This document shows positions 17,466-26,534 of a stretch of DNA of 64,000 nucleotides, piece by piece. Each line of letters opens with the position of its first letter. Within the stretch, counting starts at the first letter, position 1. The position numbers and the translations under genes are program-made. Origin of the DNA: Azonexus hydrophilus (GTDB lineage: Bacteria; Pseudomonadota; Gammaproteobacteria; Burkholderiales; Rhodocyclaceae). The notes below the pieces were generated by a model. It was not told where the DNA came from, ran no database searches, and saw only the letters and a program-made list of their open reading frames with translations. Location: positions 310,001-374,000 of the forward strand of contig NZ_MTHD01000002.1 in NCBI RefSeq assembly GCF_001956855.1, given 5' to 3'.

Positions 17466-18119
17466 ATGAACATTGCTGAAATCGCCACTTCCCGTCGTAC
17501 CTGCAAGGCCTTCGATCCGGCGCGCAAGATCGATCCCGCCGCCATCGAGCAACTGAAGACGCTGTTGCGCTTCGCCCCGTCGTCGGTCAATTCGCAGCCC
17601 TGGCACTACATCATCGCCAGCAGCGTCGAAGGCAAGGAAAAGATCGCCACGACGCTGGCCGGTCGTTTCGAATACAACGCACCCAAGGTGCGCAATGCCT
17701 CGCACGTTGTTGTCCTCTGCGTTCGCCGCGACCTCGAAGATGCCCACCTGCAGGCGCTGGTGGAGCAGGAAGAGCGCGACGGTCGCTTCGCCACGCCGGA
17801 GGCAAAGGAAACCCAGCACAATTCCCGCGTCTTCTACACGACACTGCACCGCGACCAGTTGAACGATCTGCCGCGGTGGACAGAAAAACAGATCTACATT
17901 GCCCTCGGCTCCTTGCTCTTTGGTGCCGCCGCACTCGGTATCGACGCCTGCCCGATGGAAGGTATCGACGCTGCCGCCATCGATGCTGCGCTGGATCTGG
18001 AGGCGCAAGGGCTGCGCTGTGTCGTTCTGACTGCGCTTGGCTACAGCAGCGAGCAGGACTTCAATGCCAAGTTGCCGAAATCCCGGCTGCCGGCAGCATC
18101 GGTAATCAGCGAAATCTGA
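17466..18119 (+). CDS. NAD(P)H-dependent nitroreductase (NfsB type)
   Basis: 217 residues. An FMN-binding nitroreductase fold: N-terminal TSRRTCKAFDPAR phosphate-binding segment, FAPSSVNSQPWHYI (FMN contact), and GIDACPMEGID near the C-terminus, all typical of NfsB/NfnB proteins that reduce nitroaromatics and quinones in two-electron steps. A start 9 codons upstream exists, but the ATG at 17466 has GGAG at the right distance. It overlaps nothing; the convergent acetyltransferase gene ends 4 bases away. Confidence 0.88.
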   Translation: MNIAEIATSRRTCKAFDPARKIDPAAIEQLKTLLRFAPSSVNSQPWHYIIASSVEGKEKIATTLAGRFEYNAPKVRNASHVVVLCVRRDLEDAHLQALVEQEERDGRFATPEAKETQHNSRVFYTTLHRDQLNDLPRWTEKQIYIALGSLLFGAAALGIDACPMEGIDAAAIDAALDLEAQGLRCVVLTALGYSSEQDFNAKLPKSRLPAASVISEI

Positions 18120-18123
18120 GTTT

Positions 18124-18639
18124 TCAGGCGGTCGACCGCAACATGTAGCGTGCCGGCCCCGGATAGGTGGCCAGCGCTGCCTGGCCGGCCGCCGTCAGCG
18201 CCGTTTGTTCGACAAACCCGTTGCGCTGCCAGAAAGCGAAGGCCTGCTGCACGCAGACCAGCGCTGCTTGCGCCAGTCCCTGCTGGCGGGCGGCAGCGAG
18301 CGCATGTCCGACCAGCTGAGCACCAAGCCCGCTGCCAGCGGCGGCGGGCGCCACTGCCAGATCGTGAAAATACAGGCAGTCGGCGGCTTCGGCGACGATG
18401 AAATCGCCACCCAGCGGCGTGATCTTGCCCTGTTGCGACGGATAGGTCGCCAGATAGGCGCAGACGCTCCCGTCGCGCTCGCCGACCCAGGCAAAATCGG
18501 GCGCGGCGGCCAGTCGACCGCACCAGGTGGCGCCATCCTCGTTCATTTCCGGCAGATAGCACTGGCGCTGGACGGCGAGTATCGCCGGCAGATCGTCGGC
18601 CAGCATCGGGCGCAGCGTGAAAGTAGTGTTCGGCATCAT
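18124..18639 (-). CDS. GNAT-family N-acetyltransferase
   Basis: 171 residues. A single Gcn5-related acetyltransferase domain: beta-strand/helix start TLRPMLADDLPAILAVQ, a central LYFHDLAVAPAAAGSGLGAQLV (the acetyl-CoA pyrophosphate loop is the degenerate AAAGSGLG), and a C-terminal AFAFWQRNGFVEQ motif. The substrate is unknown. Its last codons (LRSTA) are written by a copy of the iterated palindrome. Confidence 0.85.
   Translation of the reverse strand: MMPNTTFTLRPMLADDLPAILAVQRQCYLPEMNEDGATWCGRLAAAPDFAWVGERDGSVCAYLATYPSQQGKITPLGGDFIVAEAADCLYFHDLAVAPAAAGSGLGAQLVGHALAAARQQGLAQAALVCVQQAFAFWQRNGFVEQTALTAAGQAALATYPGPARYMLRSTA
18128..18139. repeat. Iterated palindrome GCGGTCGACCGC, copy 2
   Basis: Exact copy lying in the last five codons of the acetyltransferase gene, a few bases before its stop, and between two convergent genes. 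Confidence 0.8.
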
Positions 18640-18722
18640 GGCTGGTCGCGATTGTAGGGATCACGAAAGCGAAGTCAATCGCGGGTAACATGACGTCTTC
18701 AACCCTGTGCGAGGATGACGAC

Positions 18723-19769
18723 ATGAGCAAGGCATTGCGCTGGTCGGAACGCTGGTTCCGCTTTGGCCTGTGGATCGTGGCCGTGGTGTTTGCCAGTTTC
18801 CTGATCGGGCTGGGCGGCAATATCGTCGAGAACCTGCCGCGGGTCGAGCAGCGGCTGACCGTGGACAGCTTTCTCGATCAGGCCGTCGCCGGCAAGTTGC
18901 GCGGCGAGATCGAGGCGGCGCAGGCAGCCCGCCAGGTCGCTCAGGATGCGCACGATCAGGCGCAACTGAAACTGAATTCCGCCCGTTCCGACGCGTCGAC
19001 CGCAAGAGACACCTTCAACAACTGGCTGGCAACGCGCAGTGCGACGCAGCGGGCCGAACAGGACGCCGAGCTGATTGCCCGCACGGCCGCACTCGATGCC
19101 CTGAAAGCCAGCGAACGGCAGGCGCTGGCCGCCGTCCAGGCGCAGCAGCAGGCGCTGCTCGACCAGCAACAGGCGGCAGCGCGGGCGGAGGAAACGCTGC
19201 GCGAAATGCGCGAAGTCGCCACGGAAAAATACCACGAGGAAATGCGCAGCCAGGAATTGCGCGTCTTCGGCTACCGGCTGTTGCTGACGCTGCCACTGCT
19301 AGGCGTCGCCGGCTGGCTGTTCGCGAAGAAGCGCAAGAGCACCTGGTGGCCGTTTGTCTGGGGTTTCATTTATTTCGCGCTATTCGCCTTCTTCGTCGAA
19401 CTGGTGCCCTATATTCCGAGTTACGGCGGTTGGGTGCGCTACGTCGTCGGCATCGCGCTGACGGTGCTGGTCGGCCGCTACGCGATCATCGCGCTGAACC
19501 GTTACCTGGAAAAGCAGAAGCTGGCCGAGGCGATGCCCGATGTCGAGCGGCGCAAGGAACTGTCCTACGACGTGGCGCTGGCGCGACTGGGCAAGAAGGT
19601 CTGTCCCGGATGCGAGCGCAGCGTCGACCTGACCAACACCGCCATCGATTTCTGCCCGCATTGCGGCATCTGCCTGTTTGACCATTGTCATGCCTGCAAC
19701 GAGCGCAAGAGCGCCTTCGCCCGTTTCTGCCACGCCTGTGGTGCCACTGCCCGGGAGTCCTCCGCATGA
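18723..19769 (+). CDS. Membrane protein with coiled coil and double zinc ribbon
   Basis: 348 residues, no named family. An N-terminal membrane helix (about 12-34) is followed by a long Ala/Gln-rich coiled coil (about 50-170), three further membrane helices (about 185-275), and two treble-cysteine zinc ribbons at the C-terminus (CPGCERS ... CPHCGICLFDHCHACNE ... CHACGA, about 298-343). The ATG is preceded by GAGGATG. Its stop overlaps the start of the AsmA gene as ATGA, so the two are co-translated; the pairing suggests an envelope-related function, but this is inference. Confidence 0.7.
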   Translation: MSKALRWSERWFRFGLWIVAVVFASFLIGLGGNIVENLPRVEQRLTVDSFLDQAVAGKLRGEIEAAQAARQVAQDAHDQAQLKLNSARSDASTARDTFNNWLATRSATQRAEQDAELIARTAALDALKASERQALAAVQAQQQALLDQQQAAARAEETLREMREVATEKYHEEMRSQELRVFGYRLLLTLPLLGVAGWLFAKKRKSTWWPFVWGFIYFALFAFFVELVPYIPSYGGWVRYVVGIALTVLVGRYAIIALNRYLEKQKLAEAMPDVERRKELSYDVALARLGKKVCPGCERSVDLTNTAIDFCPHCGICLFDHCHACNERKSAFARFCHACGATARESSA

Positions 19770-21694
19770 AGATCATCCGCCGTCTTGTCCTTATCGTCGC
19801 TTCGCTGGTGGTGCTGATTGGTATCGGCATCGCCGTGCTCTACGCCGTCGTCGACGAAGCCATGCTGAAACAGCAGATCATTGCCCAGGTTGCCGAAAAG
19901 ACCGGGCGGACGCTGACCATCGACGGCCCGGTCGGCCTGTCGGTCTGGCCCGACGTGGCCGTGCGGGCGGGGGGCGTGAAGCTGTCCGAGGCCGACGGCA
20001 AGACCGGCTTTGCCGCCATCGAATCGCTGCGCCTTGCCGTGGCGGTGATGCCGCTGCTGACCGGCCGACTGGCAGCACGCGAGATCGAAGTCGATGGACT
20101 GGACCTGACACTGATCAAGCGCCGTGACGGCACGCTGAACATCGACGATCTGCTGGGGAGCGAAAAGGCTTCCAAGCAGGCCGCCGCGCAGGTCGAGCCC
20201 AAGCCTGCGGCCAGCCCGGTCACGGCGGAAACCAGCCAGTTCCTGCATGTCGATATCGCCGCCCTGGCGCTGCGCAATGCCCGTTTTACCTGGCAGGACG
20301 AGGTCGCCGGCAAGACGACGAAACTCTCTGCGCTCGATTTTTCCACCGCCCGCCTGATCGCCGACACCGCGCTTGGCACGCTGTCCGTCGATGCGCTGAA
20401 ACTGGCGCTCAAGGGCAGCAGCGGTGCCGACAGCTTCGCTTTCGCCATCGAACTGCCGGCGATCCGGCTGGCCGACAAACGTCTGGAAAGCCGCTTCACC
20501 GGCGCGCTCGATGTGGACAGCCCGAGTCTGCCGATGCACAGGCTGAAGCTGCCGTTGGCCGGCAACCTGGCGCTCGATCTGGCCAAATCCAGCGCCGACC
20601 TGACGCTGGATACCCGGCTCGATGAATCGAAGATTGCGCTGAAACTTGCGGTCGACCGCTTCACGCCGCTGTTTTTCAATTTCGATCTGGCCATCGACCA
20701 GTTGAATGTCGACCGCTATCTGGTGCCGGCGCCGGCAGCGGTGGCACCGGTTGCGCCGGTCGCCAAGGCCGAGGCGCCGGCCGGTCCGGCAGCCCCCGCC
20801 AGCAACAAGGATGCCGGGAAAATCGACCTGTCGGCACTGCAGGGCCTGAACTTCCGCGGCAAGCTGGCGATCGGCCAGTTGCAGGCGCGCGGGTTGAAGG
20901 TTTCGGCACTGGACGCCCGCATCATCGCGGCCGGCGGCCGTCTTGATGTGGCGCCGCTGCAGGCGAAACTCTACGGCGGCAGCCTGAATGGCAGCCTGGG
21001 CGTCAATGCCGGCAGCAATGCGTTCAGCGTCCGGCAAAACCTCGAAGGCATCAATATCCAGCCGTTGCTCAAGGATCTGCTGCAGAAGGAGCCGCTGGAA
21101 GGCCGTGGTTCGCTGTCGCTCGATCTGACCACGCGCGGTGCTACCGCCGATGCGCTCAAACGCGGGCTGGCCGGGCAGGCGGCGCTGGATCTGCGCGACG
21201 GCGCCGTGCGCGGCGTCAATGTTGCCAAGATGCTGCGCGACGCCAAGGCCGCCTTGCGCGGCCGGCAGAATACTTCGGCGGCAGCGGATGGTACGGAAAA
21301 GACCGATTTTTCCGAGTTGACCGCAAGTTTCCGCATTGTCGGCGGCGTCGCCAGCAACGACGACCTGGCCATGAAATCGCCATTCCTGCGGCTGGGTGGC
21401 GCCGGCGATATCGATATCGGCAACTCGCGCATCGACTATCTGGCCAAGATCACCGTGGTCAATACCAGCACCGGCCAGCAGGGCAAGGAGCTCGACGACC
21501 TGCGCGGCATCACCATCCCGTTGCGCCTGCGCGGTCCGTTCGACAAGCTCTCCTATTCGCTGGAAGTGGACAAGCTGCTGGAAGAGGTGGCGAAGGCGAA
21601 GCTCGACGAGAAAAAGGCGGAGTTGAAGGAAAAGGCCAGCGAGAAGCTCAAGGAAAAACTGGGCGACAAGCTCAAGGGACTGCTGGGCAAGTAG
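19766..21694 (+). CDS. AsmA family protein
   Basis: 642 residues. One N-terminal membrane anchor (about 5-27, LVLIVASLVVLIGIGIAVLY) and the AsmA start motif TGRTLTIDGPVGLSVWPDVAVRAGG, then a long beta-rich periplasmic region and the AsmA_2 C-terminal block (LRGITIPLRLRGPFDKLSY) ending in a charged Lys/Glu helix. AsmA-like proteins are bridge-like lipid transporters or outer-membrane assembly factors spanning the periplasm. An Ala/Pro linker (about 320-345) splits the two halves. It is translationally coupled to the zinc-ribbon protein. Confidence 0.88.
   Translation: MKIIRRLVLIVASLVVLIGIGIAVLYAVVDEAMLKQQIIAQVAEKTGRTLTIDGPVGLSVWPDVAVRAGGVKLSEADGKTGFAAIESLRLAVAVMPLLTGRLAAREIEVDGLDLTLIKRRDGTLNIDDLLGSEKASKQAAAQVEPKPAASPVTAETSQFLHVDIAALALRNARFTWQDEVAGKTTKLSALDFSTARLIADTALGTLSVDALKLALKGSSGADSFAFAIELPAIRLADKRLESRFTGALDVDSPSLPMHRLKLPLAGNLALDLAKSSADLTLDTRLDESKIALKLAVDRFTPLFFNFDLAIDQLNVDRYLVPAPAAVAPVAPVAKAEAPAGPAAPASNKDAGKIDLSALQGLNFRGKLAIGQLQARGLKVSALDARIIAAGGRLDVAPLQAKLYGGSLNGSLGVNAGSNAFSVRQNLEGINIQPLLKDLLQKEPLEGRGSLSLDLTTRGATADALKRGLAGQAALDLRDGAVRGVNVAKMLRDAKAALRGRQNTSAAADGTEKTDFSELTASFRIVGGVASNDDLAMKSPFLRLGGAGDIDIGNSRIDYLAKITVVNTSTGQQGKELDDLRGITIPLRLRGPFDKLSYSLEVDKLLEEVAKAKLDEKKAELKEKASEKLKEKLGDKLKGLLGK
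20648..20659. repeat. Iterated palindrome GCGGTCGACCGC, copy 3
   Basis: Exact copy inside the AsmA gene, read as Ala-Val-Asp-Arg in KLAVDRFTPL. Confidence 0.8.
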
Positions 21695-21809
21695 GCCGGG
21701 GTCATCTGTCCTAAGTATTTTCACGGATTGCACAAGCGCCGGCCGAGGTGCACGCTGATTGCTGTTTCATCGATTGTCCTGTTCATGACTTTTACGGAGA
21801 CCACCTGCG

Positions 21810-22241
21810 GTGGAGGAGTACAACAGCCAGTCCGCGACTTCTTTCTGGAGCGCCGACCTGGAAACCGGGATTCCGGTTATTGACGAGCAACATCGGGCGA
21901 TTGCCGAACTCGGTGACCGACTCGTACGCGATCCCCGAACGGCACTCGGTTCGGAGACCGGAACCAGTTTTCTCCAGGTCTTCTACCGCCTGCTGGCGCA
22001 GCATTTTGAAACCGAAGAATTGCTGATGCGTCGCCTCGACATGCCCGAGGCGCAGCGCCTGGCGCATTTCCAGGAGCATTCGCGTTTGCTCGAACGGGTC
22101 GTCGCGCTGAGCATGAACCAGATCGGCGAGAATGGTCCGAAGACGGTCGCCGACATCACCCGCGACCTGCTGCACATCATTGTCGAGCACGTGATCCATG
22201 CCGATCACCTGATTCCGCCAATGGCCGGCAATTCCGCCTGA
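21810..22241 (+). CDS. Bacteriohemerythrin
   Basis: 143 residues from a GTG start with ACGGAGA upstream. A four-helix hemerythrin with all diiron ligands visible: H28 (DEQHRAI), H65 and E69 (QHFETEE), H86 and H90 (HFQEH), H127 and D132 (H-x4-D). It binds O2 reversibly at a non-haem diiron site and probably stores, delivers or senses oxygen. It is a single-domain form without kinase or chemotaxis output. Confidence 0.92.
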   Translation: MEEYNSQSATSFWSADLETGIPVIDEQHRAIAELGDRLVRDPRTALGSETGTSFLQVFYRLLAQHFETEELLMRRLDMPEAQRLAHFQEHSRLLERVVALSMNQIGENGPKTVADITRDLLHIIVEHVIHADHLIPPMAGNSA

Positions 22242-22308
22242 GACCGGCGCGACGGATTGCGGTCGACGGGCCTAGAATGCGGTTTTCCTTTTTCGCCCAC
22301 GAATCGCC

Positions 22309-22737
22309 ATGGCCCGCATCAAGATCGAACTGCCGACAAACTTCGTCTTTGCCACCGAAGTGCCCATCTACATCAACCACATCAACTACGGCAACCATCT
22401 CGACAATGCCGCACTGCTGATGCTGGTCTCGGAAGCGCGCGTCCGCTTCTTCCGCTCGCTCGGTTACTCCGAGCTCGACGTCGAAGGCGTCGGTGTCATC
22501 GTTGCCGACGTCGCCGCACAGTACCGTTCGGAAGCTTTTCACGGCGAAACGCTGCTGGCCGAATTCGCTGCCGGCGATTTCCATCAACACGGCTGCGATC
22601 TGCTCTGGCGCCTGTCGGACAAGGCCAGCGGCCGCGAAGTGGCGCGTGGCAAGCACGGCATCGTCTTCTTCGATTACGCGGCGCGGGCCAAGGCAGCCGT
22701 GCCGGCGGCCTTCCTCGCCAAGGTCGGCGGCGCATGA
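22309..22737 (+). CDS. Acyl-CoA thioesterase-like hotdog protein
   Basis: 142 residues. A 4HBT hotdog fold: the N-terminal INHINYGNHLDNAALL resembles the catalytic (D/H)x(F/M)GHVNN segment of YbgC-type thioesterases, with a substituted aspartate. It therefore may hydrolyse acyl-CoA or only bind it. Its stop overlaps the ATG of the radical SAM gene (ATGA), so the two are translated together. The substrate is unknown. Confidence 0.8.
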   Translation: MARIKIELPTNFVFATEVPIYINHINYGNHLDNAALLMLVSEARVRFFRSLGYSELDVEGVGVIVADVAAQYRSEAFHGETLLAEFAAGDFHQHGCDLLWRLSDKASGREVARGKHGIVFFDYAARAKAAVPAAFLAKVGGA

Positions 22738-23618
22738 TACCGATCCGCTACGTCGAGCCGGTGTATCGGCCGCCGAGCGAGGCCGAGTCGCTGATCCTGC
22801 CGGTGACCGACGGCTGTTCCTGGAACAAATGCACCTTCTGCGAGATGTACACAGCGCCGCAGAAGAAATTCCGCGCCCGCGACGAAGCCGAGGTGCTGGA
22901 GAGCATCCGCGTCACCGGCGAACGTTACGGCGACGATATCCGCCGGGTCTTCCTGGCCGATGGCGATGCGCTGGTTTTGCCGACCAAGCGGCTGTTGACC
23001 GTACTCGATGCGATCCGCACCCACCTGCCGGCGGTGCGCCGGATTTCCAGCTACTGCCTGCCGCGCAACCTGCGCAAGAAAAGTCAGCAGGAAATCGACG
23101 AACTGGCAGCCGCCGGCCTGAAGATGGTCTACGTCGGCGCCGAATCCGGCGACGACGCGGTACTTGCTGCGGTCGACAAGGGCGAAACCTTCGAAACCAC
23201 CGTCGACGCGCTGAACAAGCTCGGCGCCGCCGGCATCACGCGTTCGGTGATGATCCTCAACGGCCTCGGCGGCAAGGCCCTGTCGCGCCAGCATGCCGAG
23301 AACTCGGCCCGGCTGGCCAATGCCACGCAACCGGAATACCTGGCGACGCTGGTGGTCAGCTTCCCGCTCGGCGAACAGCGCCTGCGCGCCGGCTTCCCCG
23401 GCTGGGAGCCGCTGGAACAGCATGAACTCTTCGTCGAGATGGAGCAGTTCCTGTCCGGCCTGGAACTGAAGCGCACCGTCTTCCGCTCCGATCACGCATC
23501 GAACTGGCTGGTCCTCAAGGGCACGCTCGGCGCCGACAAGGCGCGGATGCTGGCGCAGGTACGCCAGGCGATTGCCGGCCAGGCGCCGCTGCGCCCGGCC
23601 TGGGCGCGGGGGCTTTAG
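22734..23618 (+). CDS. Radical SAM protein
   Basis: 294 residues. The cluster motif is C28-SWNK-C33-TF-C36, again CX4CX2C. ADGDALVL (about 75-82), GAESGDD (about 133-139) and the C-terminal SDHASNWLVLKG are typical of small COG1032-type radical SAM proteins of unknown substrate. There is no B12 domain, unlike the first radical SAM protein in the window. It is coupled to the thioesterase gene and converges on the response regulator gene with a 4-base overlap of the ends. Confidence 0.85.
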   Translation: MIPIRYVEPVYRPPSEAESLILPVTDGCSWNKCTFCEMYTAPQKKFRARDEAEVLESIRVTGERYGDDIRRVFLADGDALVLPTKRLLTVLDAIRTHLPAVRRISSYCLPRNLRKKSQQEIDELAAAGLKMVYVGAESGDDAVLAAVDKGETFETTVDALNKLGAAGITRSVMILNGLGGKALSRQHAENSARLANATQPEYLATLVVSFPLGEQRLRAGFPGWEPLEQHELFVEMEQFLSGLELKRTVFRSDHASNWLVLKGTLGADKARMLAQVRQAIAGQAPLRPAWARGL

Positions 23619-24349
23619 ACCCGGCTCTCGGTCCGGCTGTCGTCGCTCAGGCTGTACCCCTGACCGCGATGCGCGCGAATCGGAATATTCATGCCCGTGA
23701 TCCGGACAATCTTGGTGCGCAGACGGCTGATCACGACCTCGATGCGGTGTTTGTCGAATTCGTCGGGCAGTATGCCCATGGCAAGACCCAGCTCCGTCGG
23801 CGAGCATGGCAGCGGGGCGCGGGCATGGAGCAGGCGCATCAACTGCAGTTCGTTCAGCGTCAGTGCGGCGCGGCTGCCGTTGGGAGCGATCAGGCCAGCG
23901 GTGTCCAGGTTGAGTTGCCAGTCGCCCGTCGTTGCATTACAGCCGGCCGTTTTCGTATCGCCGGCACCATCGAAACGATCGCGCAGGCGATTCAGCGTCA
24001 GGATCAACTCATCCAGATCGACCGGCTTGACCAGGTAGGCATCGGCGCCGCCTTCCAGGCCCTGCAGGCGATCCTGTCGCTGGCTGCGTGCCGTGACGAA
24101 AACGATGCCCATCTGTTTGTCGTGGGCGCGCAGGTGGCGGCAGATGGACAGGCCGTCTTCATCGGGTAGGCCGATGTCGAGAATGGTGACGGCAACGCGG
24201 CTGACTGCCAGGTGCCGATAAAACTGCCCGGCCGACGCGAAGGTGTCCACCGAGTGGCCGAACTGGCGTAGCTGAAAGGCGAGTTCCTCGCGCAGGACGG
24301 GTTCGTCCTCGACAATGGCAATGTTGAAAAGCCGGATATGTTCCTGCAT
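23615..24349 (-). CDS. OmpR-family response regulator
   Basis: 244 residues from the ATG at 24349; a GTG 33 bases upstream would also work but it lies just inside a TATACT that looks like the gene's -10 element. The receiver domain has the acidic pocket (E14, D15), phosphoacceptor D58 (TILDIGLPDEDG) and a conserved Lys in VKPVDL. The C-terminal winged helix ends with RAHRGQGYSL. It is divergent from the sensor kinase gene and forms a two-component pair with it. Confidence 0.88.
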   Translation of the reverse strand: MQEHIRLFNIAIVEDEPVLREELAFQLRQFGHSVDTFASAGQFYRHLAVSRVAVTILDIGLPDEDGLSICRHLRAHDKQMGIVFVTARSQRQDRLQGLEGGADAYLVKPVDLDELILTLNRLRDRFDGAGDTKTAGCNATTGDWQLNLDTAGLIAPNGSRAALTLNELQLMRLLHARAPLPCSPTELGLAMGILPDEFDKHRIEVVISRLRTKIVRITGMNIPIRAHRGQGYSLSDDSRTESRV

Positions 24350-24414
24350 GGCGCTGCCAAGCCTGTTTTCAAGCGGGAACACAGTATAGCAATGGCTCGG
24401 CTATCATCCATCCG

Positions 24415-26409
24415 ATGATGAAAATTCAACCCTGTCTCCGGCGTTTTGTCTTGCTTTGGCCATGGCTGTTCATGCTTGCCTGGCTGATGCCACCAGCTTT
24501 CGCTGACGAAATTTCGCTTGAACTGGTCGCCGAACAGGGGCGTCAACCGCTGTTGGGAAAGCTGCAACGTTACTACGACGCCAGCAATGAACGCACGTTT
24601 GACGACGTGCTGCGACTGGCTCGTGACGGAAAGTTTGAAACCATCAATCGCAACGACGGCCTGGGTTATGTCCCGGGAACGATCTGGTTGCGTTTCAGTG
24701 TCGACCGGGCTTCCGATGTACCTTCGACATGGTGGCTGGAGGTTCGGCGACCGGCACTGGATGAAGTCGATCTGTTCCGGCGCGCACCGGATGGCTGGCA
24801 GCGTATCGAACAGGGCGACAATCGTCCCTGGGCCGGGCGCGAGGTCCGCAATCGCAACAGCGTTTTTGTTCTGGATATCGCACCGGGGGGCAGCGAATAT
24901 TTTGTACGCATTCACACGACCTCAAGCAGCGCCGCCCGTCTGACCCTCTGGCAACCTTCGGCTTTCGCCAGCAATGCGGCACTCGACATGGTGCTGGTCA
25001 GTGGCTTTGCCATCGCCATCGTCGTCATCATCCTGATCAACCTGCTGATGGCCGCGTATCTGCGCGAACGCCTATATCTGATCTACAGCCTCAATCTGCT
25101 CGTTTTTGCCGGGATGATGTTTCTGGTCGAGGGAATGCTGCATTTCATCGTGATGCCGGCCGAACCATTACGGGTCGAAGCGTGGATTTCGCTCCTTCAT
25201 CCACTGGTCATGCTGACCATCGCCTTGTTGTTCCGTGAGATTGTTGCCTTGTGGGACAGTGCGCCGGGCATTGATCGCGTCTACGTACGCGCTGTGCTGT
25301 TCATCTGTGCTCTGGGGGTGCTGGTTGTGCCGCTGGGGTTTTCCGACAGCCTGAAGCCCTGGTTGTGGAAGCTCTTCCTCGTCGAGATGGCGATCAACAT
25401 TGGTCTGGCCGCCTGGCTGTCCATTCGCGGCAACCGCGGCGCCCGTTTCTATCTTCTGGCTTTCGGTGTGCTACTCCTGGGCGGGGTGTTTTCCGTTCTC
25501 GGCAATCTCGGCTGGTTGCCCGATCCGGCACTCGGCCCCGTCATGCCGCTGGTCGGCAGTCTGCTGCACATGGTCCTGATGCAGATGACCGTGAACGACC
25601 GGGTGCTTGCTGCCAAGCGGGCCTACGACCTGGCTCGCGAGCAGGCGCTGGCCGCAGACAGGCGAGCAACCGAGGGCTTGAACCGCGAGGTTGCCCAGCG
25701 TACTCAGGCCCTGGAGGCCGCGCTTGCCAGCGAACATCGCGTGGCCGAGCAGCAGCGCCTGTTCGTGCGCCTGATCTCCCACGAATTCCGTACGCCACTG
25801 GCCGTGATCGACGCCTCGGCGCGCTCGATATCCATGTTGCCGACCCTGCCGGACGAGGCAGCGAGTCGCTGCGGCAATATCCGTCAGGCGACGCGCCGTC
25901 TTGGTGACATGCTGGAAAAATGCGTGGCTGACAGCCGGCTCGAGACCGATCTGCCGCTCGAAAAGGAGGCTGTCGCTGTTGTTGACCTGATCGCCAGCCT
26001 GCGAGGGCAGTTGTTGCTGGAGGGTCCCGAACGCGAGGTATTGTTCCATTGCCCGGCACCGGAAACAGTCATGCTTGGTGACCCGGTACTGCTGCAGATA
26101 CTGTTCGGCAATCTGCTTTCCAATGCCTTGAAATACTCGCCGGCGAAGAGTTCGGTCAGTGTCGACTTCGTGAATGAAAACAAGTTTTTGCGTGTGATCG
26201 TCAGTGATCGGGGATGTGGCATTTCTGAAGCAGAACTGCCGCATGTCTTCGACAAGTTCATGCGCGGCAAAAACTCTCCACCCAATACTGGCCTGGGGCT
26301 TGGGCTGCCGCTGGCCAAGCGTATCGCCGAACTGCATGAAGGCAGTATCGAGATCGACAGTCAGCCGGGCAAAGGGACACGGATAACCGTATTGTTGCCG
26401 ATATCCTGA
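24415..26409 (+). CDS. 7TMR-DISM sensor histidine kinase
   Basis: 664 residues. A signal peptide (1-31) precedes a 7TMR-DISM extracellular domain (about 35-165, with PGTIWLRFSV and WWLEVRRPALDEVDLFR), seven membrane helices (about 180-390), a coiled coil, the HisKA dimerisation helix with phosphoacceptor H456 (ISHEFRTPLAV), and a HATPase with N-box GNLLSNALKYSP, G1 DRGCGI and G2 GLGLGLPLAK. These sensors detect carbohydrate-like or other periplasmic ligands, mostly undefined. Its partner is the divergent OmpR-type regulator. Confidence 0.9.
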   Translation: MMKIQPCLRRFVLLWPWLFMLAWLMPPAFADEISLELVAEQGRQPLLGKLQRYYDASNERTFDDVLRLARDGKFETINRNDGLGYVPGTIWLRFSVDRASDVPSTWWLEVRRPALDEVDLFRRAPDGWQRIEQGDNRPWAGREVRNRNSVFVLDIAPGGSEYFVRIHTTSSSAARLTLWQPSAFASNAALDMVLVSGFAIAIVVIILINLLMAAYLRERLYLIYSLNLLVFAGMMFLVEGMLHFIVMPAEPLRVEAWISLLHPLVMLTIALLFREIVALWDSAPGIDRVYVRAVLFICALGVLVVPLGFSDSLKPWLWKLFLVEMAINIGLAAWLSIRGNRGARFYLLAFGVLLLGGVFSVLGNLGWLPDPALGPVMPLVGSLLHMVLMQMTVNDRVLAAKRAYDLAREQALAADRRATEGLNREVAQRTQALEAALASEHRVAEQQRLFVRLISHEFRTPLAVIDASARSISMLPTLPDEAASRCGNIRQATRRLGDMLEKCVADSRLETDLPLEKEAVAVVDLIASLRGQLLLEGPEREVLFHCPAPETVMLGDPVLLQILFGNLLSNALKYSPAKSSVSVDFVNENKFLRVIVSDRGCGISEAELPHVFDKFMRGKNSPPNTGLGLGLPLAKRIAELHEGSIEIDSQPGKGTRITVLLPIS

Positions 26410-26418
26410 TTTTTGATG

Positions 26419-26439
26419 CTCTCATTTGTGAGAGTTTTT
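26419..26439 (+). terminator. Terminator after the histidine kinase
   Basis: CTCTCA-TTTG-TGAGAG, a 6-bp stem followed by five Ts, 10 bases after the kinase stop. A third GAGAG follows immediately, so an alternative pairing is possible and a regulatory role cannot be excluded. Confidence 0.55.
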
Positions 26440-26534
26440 GAGAGCCTTTTCGCCCTTGTCTTTTATACCCTTAGCAGTTAAAGGCCTTCAATCTTCCTGT
26501 GCGAGGCCAAAAAAACAGAATCGAGGAGCGGAGT

